Positions 22,090 through 33,450 of a stretch of DNA of 64,000 bases are shown in pieces. The position numbers and the translations under genes are program-made. Every line of letters begins with the position of its first letter. Positions within the stretch are counted from its first letter, which is position 1. The stretch spans positions 51,292,596 to 51,356,595 of the forward strand of contig CM019693.1 of NCBI GenBank assembly GCA_009760885.1, read 5' to 3'. The notes below the pieces were generated by a model, which had not been told where the DNA came from, did no database searches, and saw only the letters and a list, made by a program, of their open reading frames with translations. Source of the stretch: Achatina immaculata. Lineage: Eukaryota; Mollusca; Gastropoda; Stylommatophora; Achatinidae.

Positions 22090-24485
22090 TTTTTCTTCTT
22101 CGTTCGCATTGTCTGTCTATACCTGCAGTCCTGTCTCTTGGATAAATTTCACTGTTTTTGTAATTCATGTATGGAACCGTAGAGCTTATCTTCTTTAGTG
22201 GTTTCACTGGGCCAGTAATTATTTCTCAGTGTTTCATAGTTGGTGCAGTTCTGGAGGATATGTTCCACAGTTTGGGGTACCTGGGCACGTGTACATAGAT
22301 TAGTAGTACCAACCTTAAACTTTGTATACATATGACTTTGGAGTCGGGTGTGTCCTATTTGGAGACGGAAGATGGTGACTTGTTCCTTTCTGTTTAGCAT
22401 GTGATAGTCATCATGTGGTGGTGTTTGTGGCCTCCTGTAGGTTTTTATCATGCTTTTCTTCTGATTATAGGTGATTAGTATGTCTGGTTGCTCCATTTCA
22501 GTGCCCTCTTTGGACAGATGGTCAGCTTTCTCATTGCCTGGTATCCCACAGTGGGAGGGAATCCATTGCAAAGTGACTCCATGTTGTAAGCCAATTTTTG
22601 ACAAGGCATCCTTAAGGTCTGGTAGTTTGTTGCACTGAAGAGCTTCCAGTACTGATCTTGCATCTGTGAGAATTACTACAGGACATGTATCAATTATGGA
22701 GTCTGATAGTTTTTCAACTGCAGCAATAATTGCCCTAACTTCTGCATCAAAGTTGTTGCAGTATTTTCCAGTGGGTATGGAAATCTTGTCAGTGGTGTTG
22801 TTTGGATATTCAATATGTGCTCCTGCCCCTCCATTCTTTATGGCATTGTTTGCAGATCCGTCTGTATACACACGTATCCAGGTGTCACATGGATATTTGT
22901 CATCTAGCACACTAAGTGTGGCTGTTGATCTTACAAGGCTGCTTTGCATCTCACCATTCTGCACACCTTTCACTTCAGTCTGAATAGTTATTTGTGTATA
23001 ATCTGCTTCTTTCCATGGTGTATGCTCTGGTACAGATGATAATGGAGCGACTACAGTTGGAAGGTCAGGTATCAGCTTATGCATATGCTTGGCCTGGTGA
23101 ATGAAGCTGCTTCTTTTAAGCCGACTTAATGCCAAGTTATTGAATCTCTCCTTCAAGGGATGGCTTACAGAGCTAAGGAATTTCTCTCCCATGGTCATGA
23201 CCTTTGTGTCTCTACGTTCCTTTAGCGCTTGAACACCAACTATTTTCTGCATTTCTACTATTGGTGTGGACCTCATGGCACCTGTGATAATCCTTAGTGA
23301 CTGATTTTGAACCTTGTCTAGATTATGCAGCGTAGTGTTTGATGCTGTGCACCAAGATGTTGAGCCATATTCTAAATGTGGTAGAATACTTTGCTGATAT
23401 ACATTCTTGAGGATTCTTTCACTAGGTCCCCATGTGGTTCCACTTAATTCTCTTAATATGGCTAGTTTTCTTCTGGCTTTTGCTTCTGCACTGTTGATGT
23501 GTTGCTTCCAAGTCAGTTTTGAGTCATGAGTCACTCCTAAGTAAGTGGGTTGGTTGTCCATCCTTAAGGATATTTCATTTACAAGGATCTTACCTGCTTT
23601 CTGTTTAGATGAGAGAGTGAACAGTGTGGTACTTGATTTCTCTGTGTTGATACTTACACACCATTTGTTTGTCCATGATGTCAAGATGTCTGCTGCTCTT
23701 TGGAGTCTCTGTGTAGCAACTGTCGCATATTCATCTGTACACCACATGACCAGATCATCTGCATACAGTGCCGCTTTGATTCCATAGGGAAGTTCCTTGA
23801 CCAGGTCATTAATGAATACAAGGAACAGTGTAGGCGAAAGGACTCCTCCTTGTGGTATACCATGTCACAGAAGTACTTTCTGGCTTTTGTGTCCATCCAT
23901 TACTACTCTAGCTCTTCTATTGTGTAAATAGGACTTTATCCAGTTGTATAATCTTCCATTCACATTGCAGTTTCTTAGTTTCCACAGCAGACCTTTTTTC
24001 CATACTTTATCAAAGGCTTTCTTTAGGTCTATCCACGCTGCTAGTACAAGGTTTTTCCCTTGGAATGCATCCTCAATCTCTTGAGAGAGATAGGTCACTT
24101 GATCTTCTGTACTGTAGTACTGCCTAAATCCTGCTTGTTGTGGAACGAGAAGGTTTTCACTTTCTAGGTGCCATTTTAGCCTCAGGTCAATGATGCGTTC
24201 CATCGTTTTGCAGAGGCAGCTAGTGAGACTGATTGGCCTGTAGCTGGAGGCAGTATCACTGTTTTTCCCTGGCTTTAGCAGTGGTACCATGCTTGCTTCC
24301 TTCCAGATCTGAGGTAACCTACCTGTGCTCCAGCACATATTGAAAATATCCAACAGCTTTCCCATTGCTGCCATTCCCAGGTTCTTGATCATTTCATTGG
24401 ACACTCCATCTGGTCCTGGTGATTTCCTTGGTTTCAGTAAGTTTAAGTAGATTGATCTATGAATCTTCAAGTTTTCTTTCTATTC
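22090..24485 (-). mobile_element. I-like LINE with RT and RNase H, one in-frame stop
   Basis: The minus strand is open in one frame from 24470 to 22149 (about 773 codons), except for a single TGA at 23865-23867 just before HGIPQGGVLSP. RT motifs are RKSPGPDGVSNEMI, YRPISLTSCLCKTMERII, AGFRQYYSTEDQV, AAWIDLKKAFDKVWKKGL, GIPQGGVLSPTLF and LYADDLVMW (about 23765-23745). The RNase H domain shows all four acidic residues: VYTDGSA (about 22855), NFDAEVRAI, VILTDARSV and GNEKADHLSKEG. A C-terminal CxxC/H-type region follows (LCTRAQVPQTVEHILQNC). The element is 5'-truncated near 24485. Domain order suits the I or a related clade; exact placement needs a phylogeny. Confidence 0.92.
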
Positions 24486-24587
24486 TCCTAGAAACACATA
24501 ACCTCCCAGGCACTCTCCTGCTACCACTAGACAACTCTGCAAGCTTCCAACATCCCACCATGTGAGGAATAACCAAGAATGTAGTTT

Positions 24588-24740
24588 CATATCTCATGGC
24601 ACGAATTTACTGAATGAGAAAATGGACATCTCATGGCACGAATTTACTGAATGAGAAAATGGACATCTCATGGCACGAATTTACTGAATGAGAAAATGGA
24701 CATCTCATGGTATGAATTTATTGAATGAAAAAATGGATGA
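24588..24740. repeat. 37-bp minisatellite, 4 units
   Basis: The unit is CATCTCATGGCACGAATTTA plus CTGAATGAGAAAATGGA. Confidence 0.93.
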
Positions 24741-25802
24741 TGAATTATATGAGAATGATGAAAAAATAAAGAGCTGCCAACATGGCAGGGCGACCATACA
24801 AAACAACAGTCAAGTCCCAGCAAGACATGGGTTGCCAAGTGGGAGGAAACCTAAGACCCAGAATTCTACAACTGTATAAATATTTTCCATACTTACAACT
24901 CTCATGGAACACCATGACAACTGGGATTTCCATACATTTCAATATTCCATGTTGGAAAAAAAAACCAGTCTAATACTAGAACATGTCTGACAGTAAAACA
25001 ACCTAATGTTGACTCACTCTAAATGTCCTAAAAGGACCAAAAACAACTAAGCACTAGCCCCCCACATTTTGAAAACCACTGGGGAAACTGATTCTAACAA
25101 ACCATGTCCCAGTAATCCTCATCATAATACCCTAAGGTCTCTCTCACTCTCTTTTATATTACTCCCATTCTTCCGGAAGATTCTCCTCGTGAAGTTCAAC
25201 TTTCTGTGAACAGACGCTGTTCTATGACCTTTTCTCACAAAACCCATAATCTGTGTGCGAGTTCACATGTCTCTGACAACACCCTCTGTCACTCAAAGTT
25301 TGACACCTGTTTTCCCCTAATCAAACTTTCCACTAAACTAAAATCATATATCTCTGACAACACCCTCTGTCACCTAAAATCATATATCCCGTGCAATTTA
25401 CACTCAGGACCTAACTTCTGGACACGCGAGTTTGCTATTTTTAGACTTCTCAGTGAGAAAAATCCAGGGTCACAAGGTGAACAGAAACTAACAGAGGAAG
25501 CAAATCTGCATCTTTTAAGAGTCCCTTAGACTAACAAAAATTCAAGACTACTGTCTCTTTACTACAGAATTCTGTCACAGCAGATTCAGAACTTTTGCTT
25601 GAATCAGTGATTCCACCAGCTTCTCTGAGTGCATTCAAGATATCACAAACACAACACATTATGTTGTTTTTCTTCTTTTATTTTATGTTGTGTCTGTTTT
25701 TGTATGCAATCCTTGAAAAAGGCTCATGCTGAAATATTGGATGTTGTATGTTTTTCATTATTTGTGTTTTTTCCCACCTTCCTACTCCCTCTATCTCTTT
25801 GT
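24741..25802. other. Unassigned sequence with a short duplication
   Basis: No convincing coding region. CTCTGACAACACCCTCTGTC occurs twice, at about 25272 and 25351. Short ORFs do not resemble known domains. Confidence 0.5.
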
Positions 25803-25975
25803 AAACTGCACCATACACCTCTATCTACCTGTATTACTAGAACCATACACCTCTGTCTACCTGTATTACTAGAACCACACACCTCTATCTACCTGTATTA
25901 CTAGAACCATACACCTCTATCTACCTGTATTACTAGAACCATACACCTCTATCTACCTGTATTATTAGAACCAGT
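25803..25975. repeat. 33-bp minisatellite, about 5 units
   Basis: The unit is ACCATACACCTCTATCTACC plus TGTATTACTAGAA. Confidence 0.92.
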
Positions 25976-26024
25976 TTTACTGCAGTCATTGTCTCTTTTA
26001 TCTGTCACATTCAGGATATCAGCC

Positions 26025-26420
26025 CAGCCCATTGCCTGTCCACCCTACACTGTAGACACTGCCAGCAAGTCTGTCCACTCGTTCATTACCTCTCATCCCC
26101 GCATGGACTGGCACAAAAATGAAACAGATTTTTATCAGCCGTGATCTTCTCAGTGACTCCAATCAGTGCTTTCTCACCTGACCTGACTCAGTCTTCCTAA
26201 GTATATTGAATGAATCACTGATAATACATGCCTGGGTGAAGGTCCATGTCTTCAGTCATAGCACTGCCTTGGTCACTACCATGACCTCCATTGTTAGGCT
26301 ACTTGTGGTTAAAGCAAAAGCACCGCTATCTTCTGACACAGCTCGGCAGAAGCTATGTCTCAATTATTTCAAGAGTGGAACATTTTCTGATTTCTTTCCA
26401 CATGAAGAAAGCCGAAGTGG
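26025..26420 (-). mobile_element. LINE RNase H remnant
   Basis: The minus strand, with frameshifts, reads SEDSGAFALTTSSLTMEV (about 26340-26285), then ACIISDSFNILRKTES (about 26235-26190) and FVPVHAGMRGNERVDRLAGS (about 26120-26055). These are the conserved Glu, Asp and C-terminal GNExxDRLA blocks of the RNase H carried by some LINE clades. It is clearly different from the RNase H at 22149-23000. No RT is left. Confidence 0.72.
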
Positions 26421-26611
26421 GGAAAATACGTGATTGGCTGATACAACCTCTCACAAGACGTGGTGACATCCAAGATGGGGGAAGATCTGATCTTTCCTAT
26501 GATCGGTGAAGTGGCAATGTGAAAGCCAGGCTGAGACCAGTGTTATTCCCTGGCCTGTGGGACCGGTCTCCACTATCATGAAATACCGTTTTTGAGGTTG
26601 CCGACCTGGGT

Positions 26612-26820
26612 GTTAAGTTTGAGGAGAGGATCATCATGTCTTGTTCAATGAACAAATGTCTGCCTTTACGAGGAGAGGATCATCATGTCTAGTTCAGTGA
26701 AGAAATGTCTGCCCTCATGAGGAGAGGATCATCATGTCTAGTTCAATGAAGAAATGTCTGCCTTTATGGGGAGAGGATCATCATGTTTAGTTCAATGAAG
26801 AAATGTCTGCCTTTATGAGG
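26612..26820. repeat. 49-bp minisatellite, about 4 units
   Basis: The unit is built on GAGAGGATCATCATGTCTAG and TTCAATGAAGAAATGTCTGC. Confidence 0.9.
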
Positions 26821-27022
26821 AGATTATCAAGCAAACACTTTGTCTGCCTTTATGAGGAGATTATCAAGCAGGCACTTTGTCTGTCTTTATGAGGAGATTA
26901 TCAAGCAGACATTTTGTCTGCCTTTATGAGGAGATTATCAAGCAGACATTTTGTCTGCCTTTATGAGGAGATTATCAAGCAGACATTTTGTCTGCCTTTA
27001 TGAGGAGATTATCAAGCAGACA
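26815..27022. repeat. About 37-bp minisatellite, 6 units, adjoining and related to the 49-bp array
   Basis: The unit is built on TATGAGGAGATTATCAAGCA and GACATTTTGTCTGCCTT. The shared TCTGCCTTTATGAGGAGA core shows that it evolved from the preceding 49-bp array by replacing part of the unit. Confidence 0.9.
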
Positions 27023-27044
27023 ATGTGGGAATTGTCTGGGTCTT

Positions 27045-27258
27045 ACAACACTACCATATTATATCTTTCCTTTGCCATATCTATTTTGTGGTGCTTCTTC
27101 AGTTTCAATTTCAGTTTAGTTATAAGTAGGTGGGGGTCAGAAGCTACATCTGTACCTCGTTTCAATCTGACATCTTGAAATATTCTGTGAAAGCTTCTAC
27201 TGATACAAATATGGTCTATCTGGTTCTCAGTGACATGATCTGGTGATGCTCACGTTGT
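27045..27258 (-). mobile_element. LINE endonuclease fragment
   Basis: The minus strand reads SPDHVTENQIDHICI, then QDVRLKRGTDVASDPHLLIT and KLKLKLKKHHKID. That is the C-terminal half of an APE endonuclease, with the catalytic SDH changed to SDP. It resembles LINE-C but is a distinct sequence. Confidence 0.75.
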
Positions 27259-28039
27259 AACAGTATATTAGAATAAACACACAGTGATTGGGAAAATCTG
27301 ATCTTCTGGTTATTGCTAAAACAACACTAGAACTAGCAGATGATATTGGAACCAGACGATTAGGGTAGACGACATTAGGATAATTATGGAAAGAAATGGT
27401 TAGGACAGAGAGGATAGAAGTTTTGATCAGAGTAGAAGCTTTTATAATAGGACTGTGATCAGTGTGAAACTATGTAGAATAGCTTGAATGATTTAGTCTG
27501 ATCAGCTTGACCAAGATGTTTGTACTTGCTGTTATTATAGTACCGTTGAAATTTATTAGGACCAGTGGTTTTAAAAATATGTGTGTGACTTTTGTGGAAA
27601 TCAGTGGCATGTTCATGACATTCAGTAGGTTGTACTTTTGTTATCATATTGTTAGATTGCTGTCCGTCTGGGTGTGAATGTAGATCACCCACTTCCCATA
27701 TGGCAAACTTCTGTCTTGCTGGGGGGGGGGGGGGGGGGGGGTGGGGGGGTGGAGCCTAACTGTACTTATTGTTTAACATTTTTCACCTCATGTCACCTAT
27801 TATTAGTACTCATTAATAAAACTTGTTTTGTGCTTCACATTTTAAGTTTGAGTCACCACACGATGTTATCTGTATTTTTGTCTCGGAAATGTCAGAGGTT
27901 TTCATACTGTGCTGCTGTGATCTAAGTTGGAGCTGTGTGCCTGGGTGTGTTCGTTTCTCTGTGTATATCAAAGAAACAGTTGCTTATACTATCAGATTCA
28001 ACAGTCAAATTGACTATAACTTACTCCACTTCTGGGTAA
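27259..28039. other. Unassigned sequence with a G homopolymer
   Basis: An interrupted run of about 25 G lies at 27720-27750. A minus-strand ORF of 77 codons (27459-27692) has no recognised domain. Nothing else can be supported. Confidence 0.5.
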
Positions 28040-29065
28040 AGCTGGGGCGACCATCCCCAACCAAGCCGTCACAGGTGGTGGATGGTGAAAGTCCTCCAGT
28101 TATGGAGGATCCCTGTGAATAAGGATTTACCCAAATAAGCAGGCGCGGACCAACTGGCGGTAGACTCAGAGAGCGAGATGGGGTAGCAGGTGGCTCTACT
28201 ACTCCTATAAAGTGTCTCATGTGCTCAGTGAAGGGAATACCAGGCGGGTAAGAAGCGCCTTAAAACCTCTCACTCCTGCTGCCTTACAGGTAGGACAGGG
28301 AGTCCAAAGGCTAGCAGAGAGTCCGTGCACAAACTGACAGAAGGCAACAGGAAACCACTGTTGTAGCTCCCAAGAACAATTATGCTTATTCAGAGTAATA
28401 GATTTGTCATGAACGATGTTAATGGGTGTTCCTCTGGAACAGCTTCGTTCGGTAGGGCAGCTCACGAGCCACAGGTGAGGATAGATCGTCATCAAGCTAC
28501 TGGTGGCAAAACTAATAAGTTCAAAATAGCAACATGGAATGTTAGAACTTTATTCCAGGCTGGAAAATTAGAAAATGTAAAGAGGGAAATGGAAAGGATG
28601 AAGATCAACATATTAGGAATGAGTGAAGTTAGATGGACAGGTGCAGGGAAGATAAACTGTGATAAATATACAATAGTATATTCAGGAAGTGAGAAAAATG
28701 AATGAGGAGTAGGAATAATATCTGACGAACAAACAGCAAGGACAATGTAGGATATTTGAACATCTCGGACCAAGTCCTGCTAGCCCAACTGAAAGGATGT
28801 CCAATAAACACAAATATTATACAAGTGTACGCTCCAACATCTGAATGTTCTGAAGAAGATGTACAGCTATTTTATAATGACACAGAGACAGCCCTAAAAC
28901 ACACAAAGTCACATGAAGTTACCATAGTCATGGGAGATTTTAATGCCAAAGTTGGTAAATGAAGAAATTCAGACATTGCTGGTGACTATGGACTGGGGGA
29001 GAGGATTGACATAATAGCCAACACCAGTTGGCATGGCACCTGATGATGATGATGATGATAATGAT
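28040..29065 (+). mobile_element. Internally deleted RTE element retaining both ends
   Basis: It has the same family 5' UTR as the minus-strand element at 50514-53694 (extending about 140 bp further upstream), then the endonuclease start KFKIATWNVRTLFQAGKLEN, INILGMSEVRW, QVYAPTSE and MGDFNAKVG. At about 29006 the sequence jumps from the endonuclease (DYGLGER) straight to the RTE 3' end, CATAATAGCCAACACCAGTT, and a (GATGAT)n tail. More than 2 kb (rest of endonuclease, all RT) is missing. Stops near 28703, 28749 and 28960 rule out a working protein. Both termini match the longer copy. Confidence 0.88.
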
Positions 29066-29299
29066 TACTTCACTTAAACTCATAAAACAGCAGCACACAC
29101 AATCTTGGTAACCTGCCATCACTTAAAAGTAGTGATACTACTTCAACGTTGCTTTGTGAATAGTTTTATGTGGAAATATACTTGATATTTGGTACATTTG
29201 TAGATCAAGTTAATGTACGATTAAACACCAAGTTTCAAGAAAATAACTGCAACCAATTTTTTTTACAGGCTACTGAAGTCGTAAGGGGTGGCAGAAATT

Positions 29300-30295
29300 G
29301 AGAAAATGGATAACATTTCTCATCGAGCAGTCACTCATTACCTCTGTATCAAAGGAGATACATGAGGATATAGTAGAGACTCTAGGGGAGTGTGCCCCTT
29401 CTTACAGCACAGTCAAGAAATGGGCAGCTCAATTCAAACATGGAAGGGAGAGTCTGGAAGATGATCCCCGTGCAGGAAGACCAATAATGGTAACCACCGA
29501 TGAAACCACTGGCAGAATCCATGACATGATAATAGAGGATCAACGGTACATTGCTACTGAGTTGGGCATCTCCCAGAAACGTGTTCATGCCATCATTCAC
29601 AATTATCTTCAAATAACAAAGGTCTCTGCTCGATGGGTCCTGAAACTTCTTGGAGCTGATCACAAATGACAGCATCTCAACATGTCAAGAGACAATCTTT
29701 GCCATTTTTCTGCAGATCCTGAAAAGTTTCTTCAGCAATTTGTGACTATGGATGAGACTTTGATTATTTATTTTCAACCAGAAACCAAAGAACAGTCAAA
29801 GTAGTGGAAACATGGATCTCCACCTCCAAAGAAAGCAAGGGTGGTTCTGTCTGCAGGCAAAGTGATGGCTTCCATCTTTTGGGATTCAGAAGGTGTGCTA
29901 TTGGTAGACTATCTTCAAAAGGGCAGAACGGTCACCGGGACCTTTTATGCTAATCTTGTGAAGCAACTGAGGGTCAAACTGAAGGAAAAGCGTCGAGGGA
30001 ACTGATGAGAGGAATCATATTTCATCAAGACAATGCTCCAGTTCACAAGTTGGTGGTGGCAATGGCTGCCATCCATAAATGCAGCTTCCAGCTTCTTGAA
30101 CATCCTCTTTATTCCCCAGATTTGGGCCCTTCAGGCTATTACCTGTTTACTAAACTCAAAAAGGAGCTCAGTGGTCAGAAAATTGCTTCAGATGATGACG
30201 TCATTCATGTTGTAGATCACTTTCTACTGGCACAAGATGCTGACTTTTACAACATGTTGGGAAATAACCCAAAAAAGTTGTCCACAGACAATCCA
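29300..30295 (+). pseudogene. Mariner transposase, nearly complete, inactivated
   Basis: The start MDNISHRAVTHYLCIKGDT at about 29307 shifts frame into KEIHEDIVETLGECAPSYST, then VKKWAAQFKHGRESLEDDPR, AGRP and HTH2 (IATELGISQKRVHAIIHNYL). The core has MDETLIIYFQPETKEQSK (first Asp, about 29750), IFWDSEGVLLVDYL, KRRG, FHQDNAPVHK (second Asp) and SPDLGPSGYYLF, where the third catalytic Asp is Gly. Stops lie at about 29667 and 29802, with a frameshift near 30005. The sequence ends after DADFY, where a LINE is inserted. It is a different mariner lineage from those at 12660 and 45525. Confidence 0.88.
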
Positions 30296-30905
30296 TTAGG
30301 CTGCCAACTTATCAATCACCCCTCCTAGCTCTTCTGCATCATTTGTTGCCGCGTATACCTTGATGATATTCAACTTAATATCCTTCTTTGTTGAGAAGGA
30401 GGCTGTAATTATCCTGAGCTAACTGCCTCCCAGCTCATCAATGCTCTCTGGGACTCTCTGGATAGCATTAGTGCCACGCCCTCTGAGTGTGTTGCATCTG
30501 GGTTTTGGTGACCTGAAATATGATTGTCTCCCCTGTTGCTAGTCTAAGCTTACCTGTTCCTGTCCAGTGTGTTTCGCTCAGCCCCAGTATCTTTATATTA
30601 AATCTATTCTCTCGCTATCATGGCAGCCTTTCCACTTTCGTACATTGTTCTAACATTCCATAATGCAGTTGTAAAAGGTGTCCTGGTATTCAGTTGGGAT
30701 GTTGGTTCTGCAGCTTCCTTTTGGCTTTGACTGCACAACGTCATGTGCTCTGCTATCAGAGTCCCTTCCTTTTCCAAGACAGTTTCCTGGCTTTCCTCTC
30801 CGGGTTTCTGTAACGCTCCGGTTTTTTACAGGGAACAGGTTGTTGGCCCATCCCCCAACCTCCTTAGTTGCTTCTTACGACATGCGTGGAAGGGGCCCGG
30901 TAACA
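30296..30905 (-). mobile_element. LINE-D 5' segment (5' UTR and endonuclease start), inverted
   Basis: The minus strand reads LWNVRTMYESGKAAMIARE, then ILGLSETHWTGTGK, SGHQNPDATHSEGVALMLSR and LNIIKVYAATND, with frameshifts. Its 5' UTR at about 30905-30840 contains GTAAGAAGCAACTAAGGAGG, nearly the same as GTAAAAGGCGACTAAGGAGG in the 5' UTR of LINE-C. It lies head-to-head with the RT part that starts at 30906. Confidence 0.75.
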
Positions 30906-32080
30906 ACACGGGCGTCTGACAAGGATGCACCCTGTCAACTTCTCTTTTCATTATTGCCATTGACTGGGTGATGAACAAAACTATAGAAACTGCCCAAAGA
31001 GGCATTAGATGGACAATGTTTTCCATGCTTAAAGATTTGGATTATGCAGATGACATAACATTCATAGCACATTCTCATCACTGGATCCAGGAGAAAAGAA
31101 GCACTCTAGATACAATCAGCAGACAAGTGGGGGTGAACATCAATATAAAGAAGTCAGAAATAATGAAAGTAAATATATGAAACCAAGCAGCAATTAAATG
31201 AATGATCAAAACATAACAGAAACAGATTTCCTTCACATACCTTGGCAGCGTACTAACACGGGATGAAGGAACAAATAAAGACATGAAGAGTAGAATAAAT
31301 AAAGTGAGAACAGCTTTCGTTAATCTTAGACACTTCTAGAAGTCCTCCCAGTACAGTTAGTTAGTTGGCTGATCCTCTTAGGCCAAAGGTGGCGCATAGG
31401 GTGGAGAACAAGGCTCTCCGTGTCTGGCGATTCCTTGCTACTTGCTTTAGATCTTTGGTGTTTCTGATGAGCACTGTTTGAACACTCCTTGGTGATAACT
31501 CTTCTTAGTGTGTCTTTGGGTCTTCCCCTTTTACCCCCCCCCCCCCCCGGTGACCACGTAAATGCTTGGTGTGGAATTCGTTTTTCATCCGTTCGAAGTA
31601 CGTGGCTGATGTAGTTTCATCTGTCCCGGTACAGTACTAGAATCAAAATAAAGCTGTACCATAGTTGTGTGCTATCCATCCTCCTCTGTGGAGCACAATG
31701 CTGGAGAACAAATGAAAAGGAAATGGCCAAATTATCCTCATTCCACACAACCTGCCTCAGAAAGATTTTAAATATTTACTGGCCACAGACAGTAAATAAC
31801 TGAGACCTGCTTGCCCAGTGTCAGCTAAAAGATATGCATATTACAGCAAAAGAAAATGCTGGAAATGGATTGGTCACATGCTCTGTAGAGACCTCAGTAA
31901 CATCACTAGAACATCCATGCCATGGACACCCCAGGGAAAAAGAAAGAGAGGACGAGCCAAGGCTACCTGGTGGAGAACTGCAGAAGTGGAAATGAGTAGC
32001 ACGCAGCACAGGTGGGGCACAATACGAAGGCTGGCCATGGACCGTGAGAGGTAGAGAGAGTTTGTTGCTGGCCTGTGTAC
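30906..32080 (+). mobile_element. LINE-D RT and C-terminal part, split by a nested insertion
   Basis: The plus strand reads an RT motif-B remnant, then FIIAIDWVMNKTIETA, LKDLDYADDITFIAHS (about 31033), VGVNINIKKSEIMKV and FTYLGSVLTRDEGT. It is interrupted at 31357 and resumes at 31625 with RIKIKLYHSCVLSILLCGAQ, KWIGHMLCRDLSNITRTSMP and PQGKRKRGRAKATWWRT. There are several stops. It was probably inserted in the mariner at 29300. Confidence 0.85.
31357..31624 (-). mobile_element. Nested LINE 3' end inside LINE-D, with TSD
   Basis: The minus strand reads KGKTQRHTKKS-like, then VARNRQTRRALFSTLCATFG and a (CTAA)n tail. CCCAGTACAGT at 31347-31357 and CCCGGTACAGT at 31625-31635 flank it. Removing the insert restores the LINE-D reading SSQYSARIKIKL. 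A poly-C run lies at 31537-31553. Confidence 0.85.
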
Positions 32081-32134
32081 TGGGCTGTGGTTGCTTAGAT
32101 AATCACTGAGCAAGGACATGGGTGGATGGACAGA

Positions 32135-33450
32135 TGTAACATGTAGAGTTTGAAAATGTAAATAAATCTGAATATCTAGGTTGAATCATCTCCATCAGTG
32201 GTGACTGCACAGTGGAAATCAAAAGAACTGCAGCTGCATCACAGAAACTAGCACAAATGAAGAGTATGTGCCAAGGTTTTACTAATAGCTTATATTAACA
32301 GACAAAAGAAAACAAAGATAATGAAAAGTAATAGTGCAAGCAATAGCCTCATGGTAACTGAGGGAGTGCCAAATGAGGAAGTAGAGTGTTTCATATATTC
32401 TGAATGAATGAGGTAGCATAGTGGATAAATATGGGGGAACAGAAAAGGATGTTAAAGCTAGAATAACCAAGGCCAGGACATCATTTATCCAACTTAACAA
32501 AATATAGTCATCTAAGAACATCAAAACAGGAACCAAGCTTAGGCTTTTCAGTACAAATGTAAAGACTCTCCTGCTATATGGTTCAAAGACATTGGTTATG
32601 ACCAAGACAGTGCAACAGAGAATACAAACATTCATGAACTACTGCTTGAGGAGGATTTTAAACATTAAATGGCAGAACAAGATCAGGAACGAGGTGGTCT
32701 GGGAAAGGGCAGGACAAGAACCTAAGAACCTACAAATCAAGTCAAGGAAGTGGAGGTGGATTGGCCCCACACTCTGAGGAAACCCGACACCAGCATAGCA
32801 AGACAGACACTGACATGGAATCTTCATGGAAATAGAAACGAGAAGACCTAGACTTACTTGGAGAAGAGAAATTATGACAGTGCTCAGAGACAAGGGATAC
32901 ACATGGAAGAAAGCAGAGAACAATTCCAAGAACAGGAATGACTGGAGAGACTTTATCCGTGGCTTAAACTTTCAAGGAAATAAAAGGCAATGATGATGGT
33001 GAATAGCTTACATATTCCCAGTGGCAACATACAGATGCAAAACATGGACACTTAACACATCACTAGAAAAGAGAATAATAGCATCTGAAATGAAATGTTG
33101 CATAAGGGCACTTAAAATATCACGGACAGAATGAACATGAACATCAAATAAAGAGATACTGATGGGATTAAGTGTCGCAGAAAACTGACTCGTTAACACC
33201 TTAAAAATGAGAAAGCTAGATACTTCAGCCACATCAAGAGGCACAACAGCTTGGAGAGGTTAATAATAGAAGGCACAGTACCCAGCAAAAAGAGAAAAGG
33301 GATGACCTCGCCACGAGTGGACTCAGGACATCACGGAAAGTCTGAATGTGTCACTGCCAGATGCTGGTCAACTTGCACAAGACCACGTTGCAATCAGGGA
33401 GGCTGTGAGGAGGACAACATTCTGGAAATGACATGTCACAAAAATGAATG
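32135..33450 (+). mobile_element. LINE-H-type fragment, split by a nested LINE
   Basis: The left part, 32135-32290, reads NKSEYLG, SGDCTVEIKRTAAASQKLAQ. The right part, 33002-33450, reads FPVATYRCKTWTLNTSLEKR, then FSHIKRHNSLERLIIEG and WTQDITESLNVSLPDAGQLA. The two parts are consecutive in the C-terminal region of the LINE family also seen at 54910-55790. Confidence 0.78.
32292..33001 (+). mobile_element. LINE-E: nested 5'-truncated LINE inside the LINE-H-type fragment
   Basis: The plus strand reads KKTKIMKSNSASNSLMVTEG, then a YLGS-equivalent block, KTGTKLRLFSTNVKTLLLYG, CLRRILNIKWQNKIRNEVVW, KSRKWRWIGPTL, RRPRLTWRREIMTVLRDKGY and NRNDWRDFIRGLNFQGNKRQ before the stop. AATAGCTTATAT at 32284 and AATAGCTTACAT at 33002 are the likely target duplication. 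Confidence 0.83.

Noticed and set aside
27459..27692. 77-codon minus-strand ORF (HSHPDGQQSNNM...)
   Set aside because: No recognised domain, no splice or start support; likely chance.
27720..27750. G-rich run as a functional G-quadruplex element
   Set aside because: A single homopolymer with no gene near it; could be a sequencing or assembly error.
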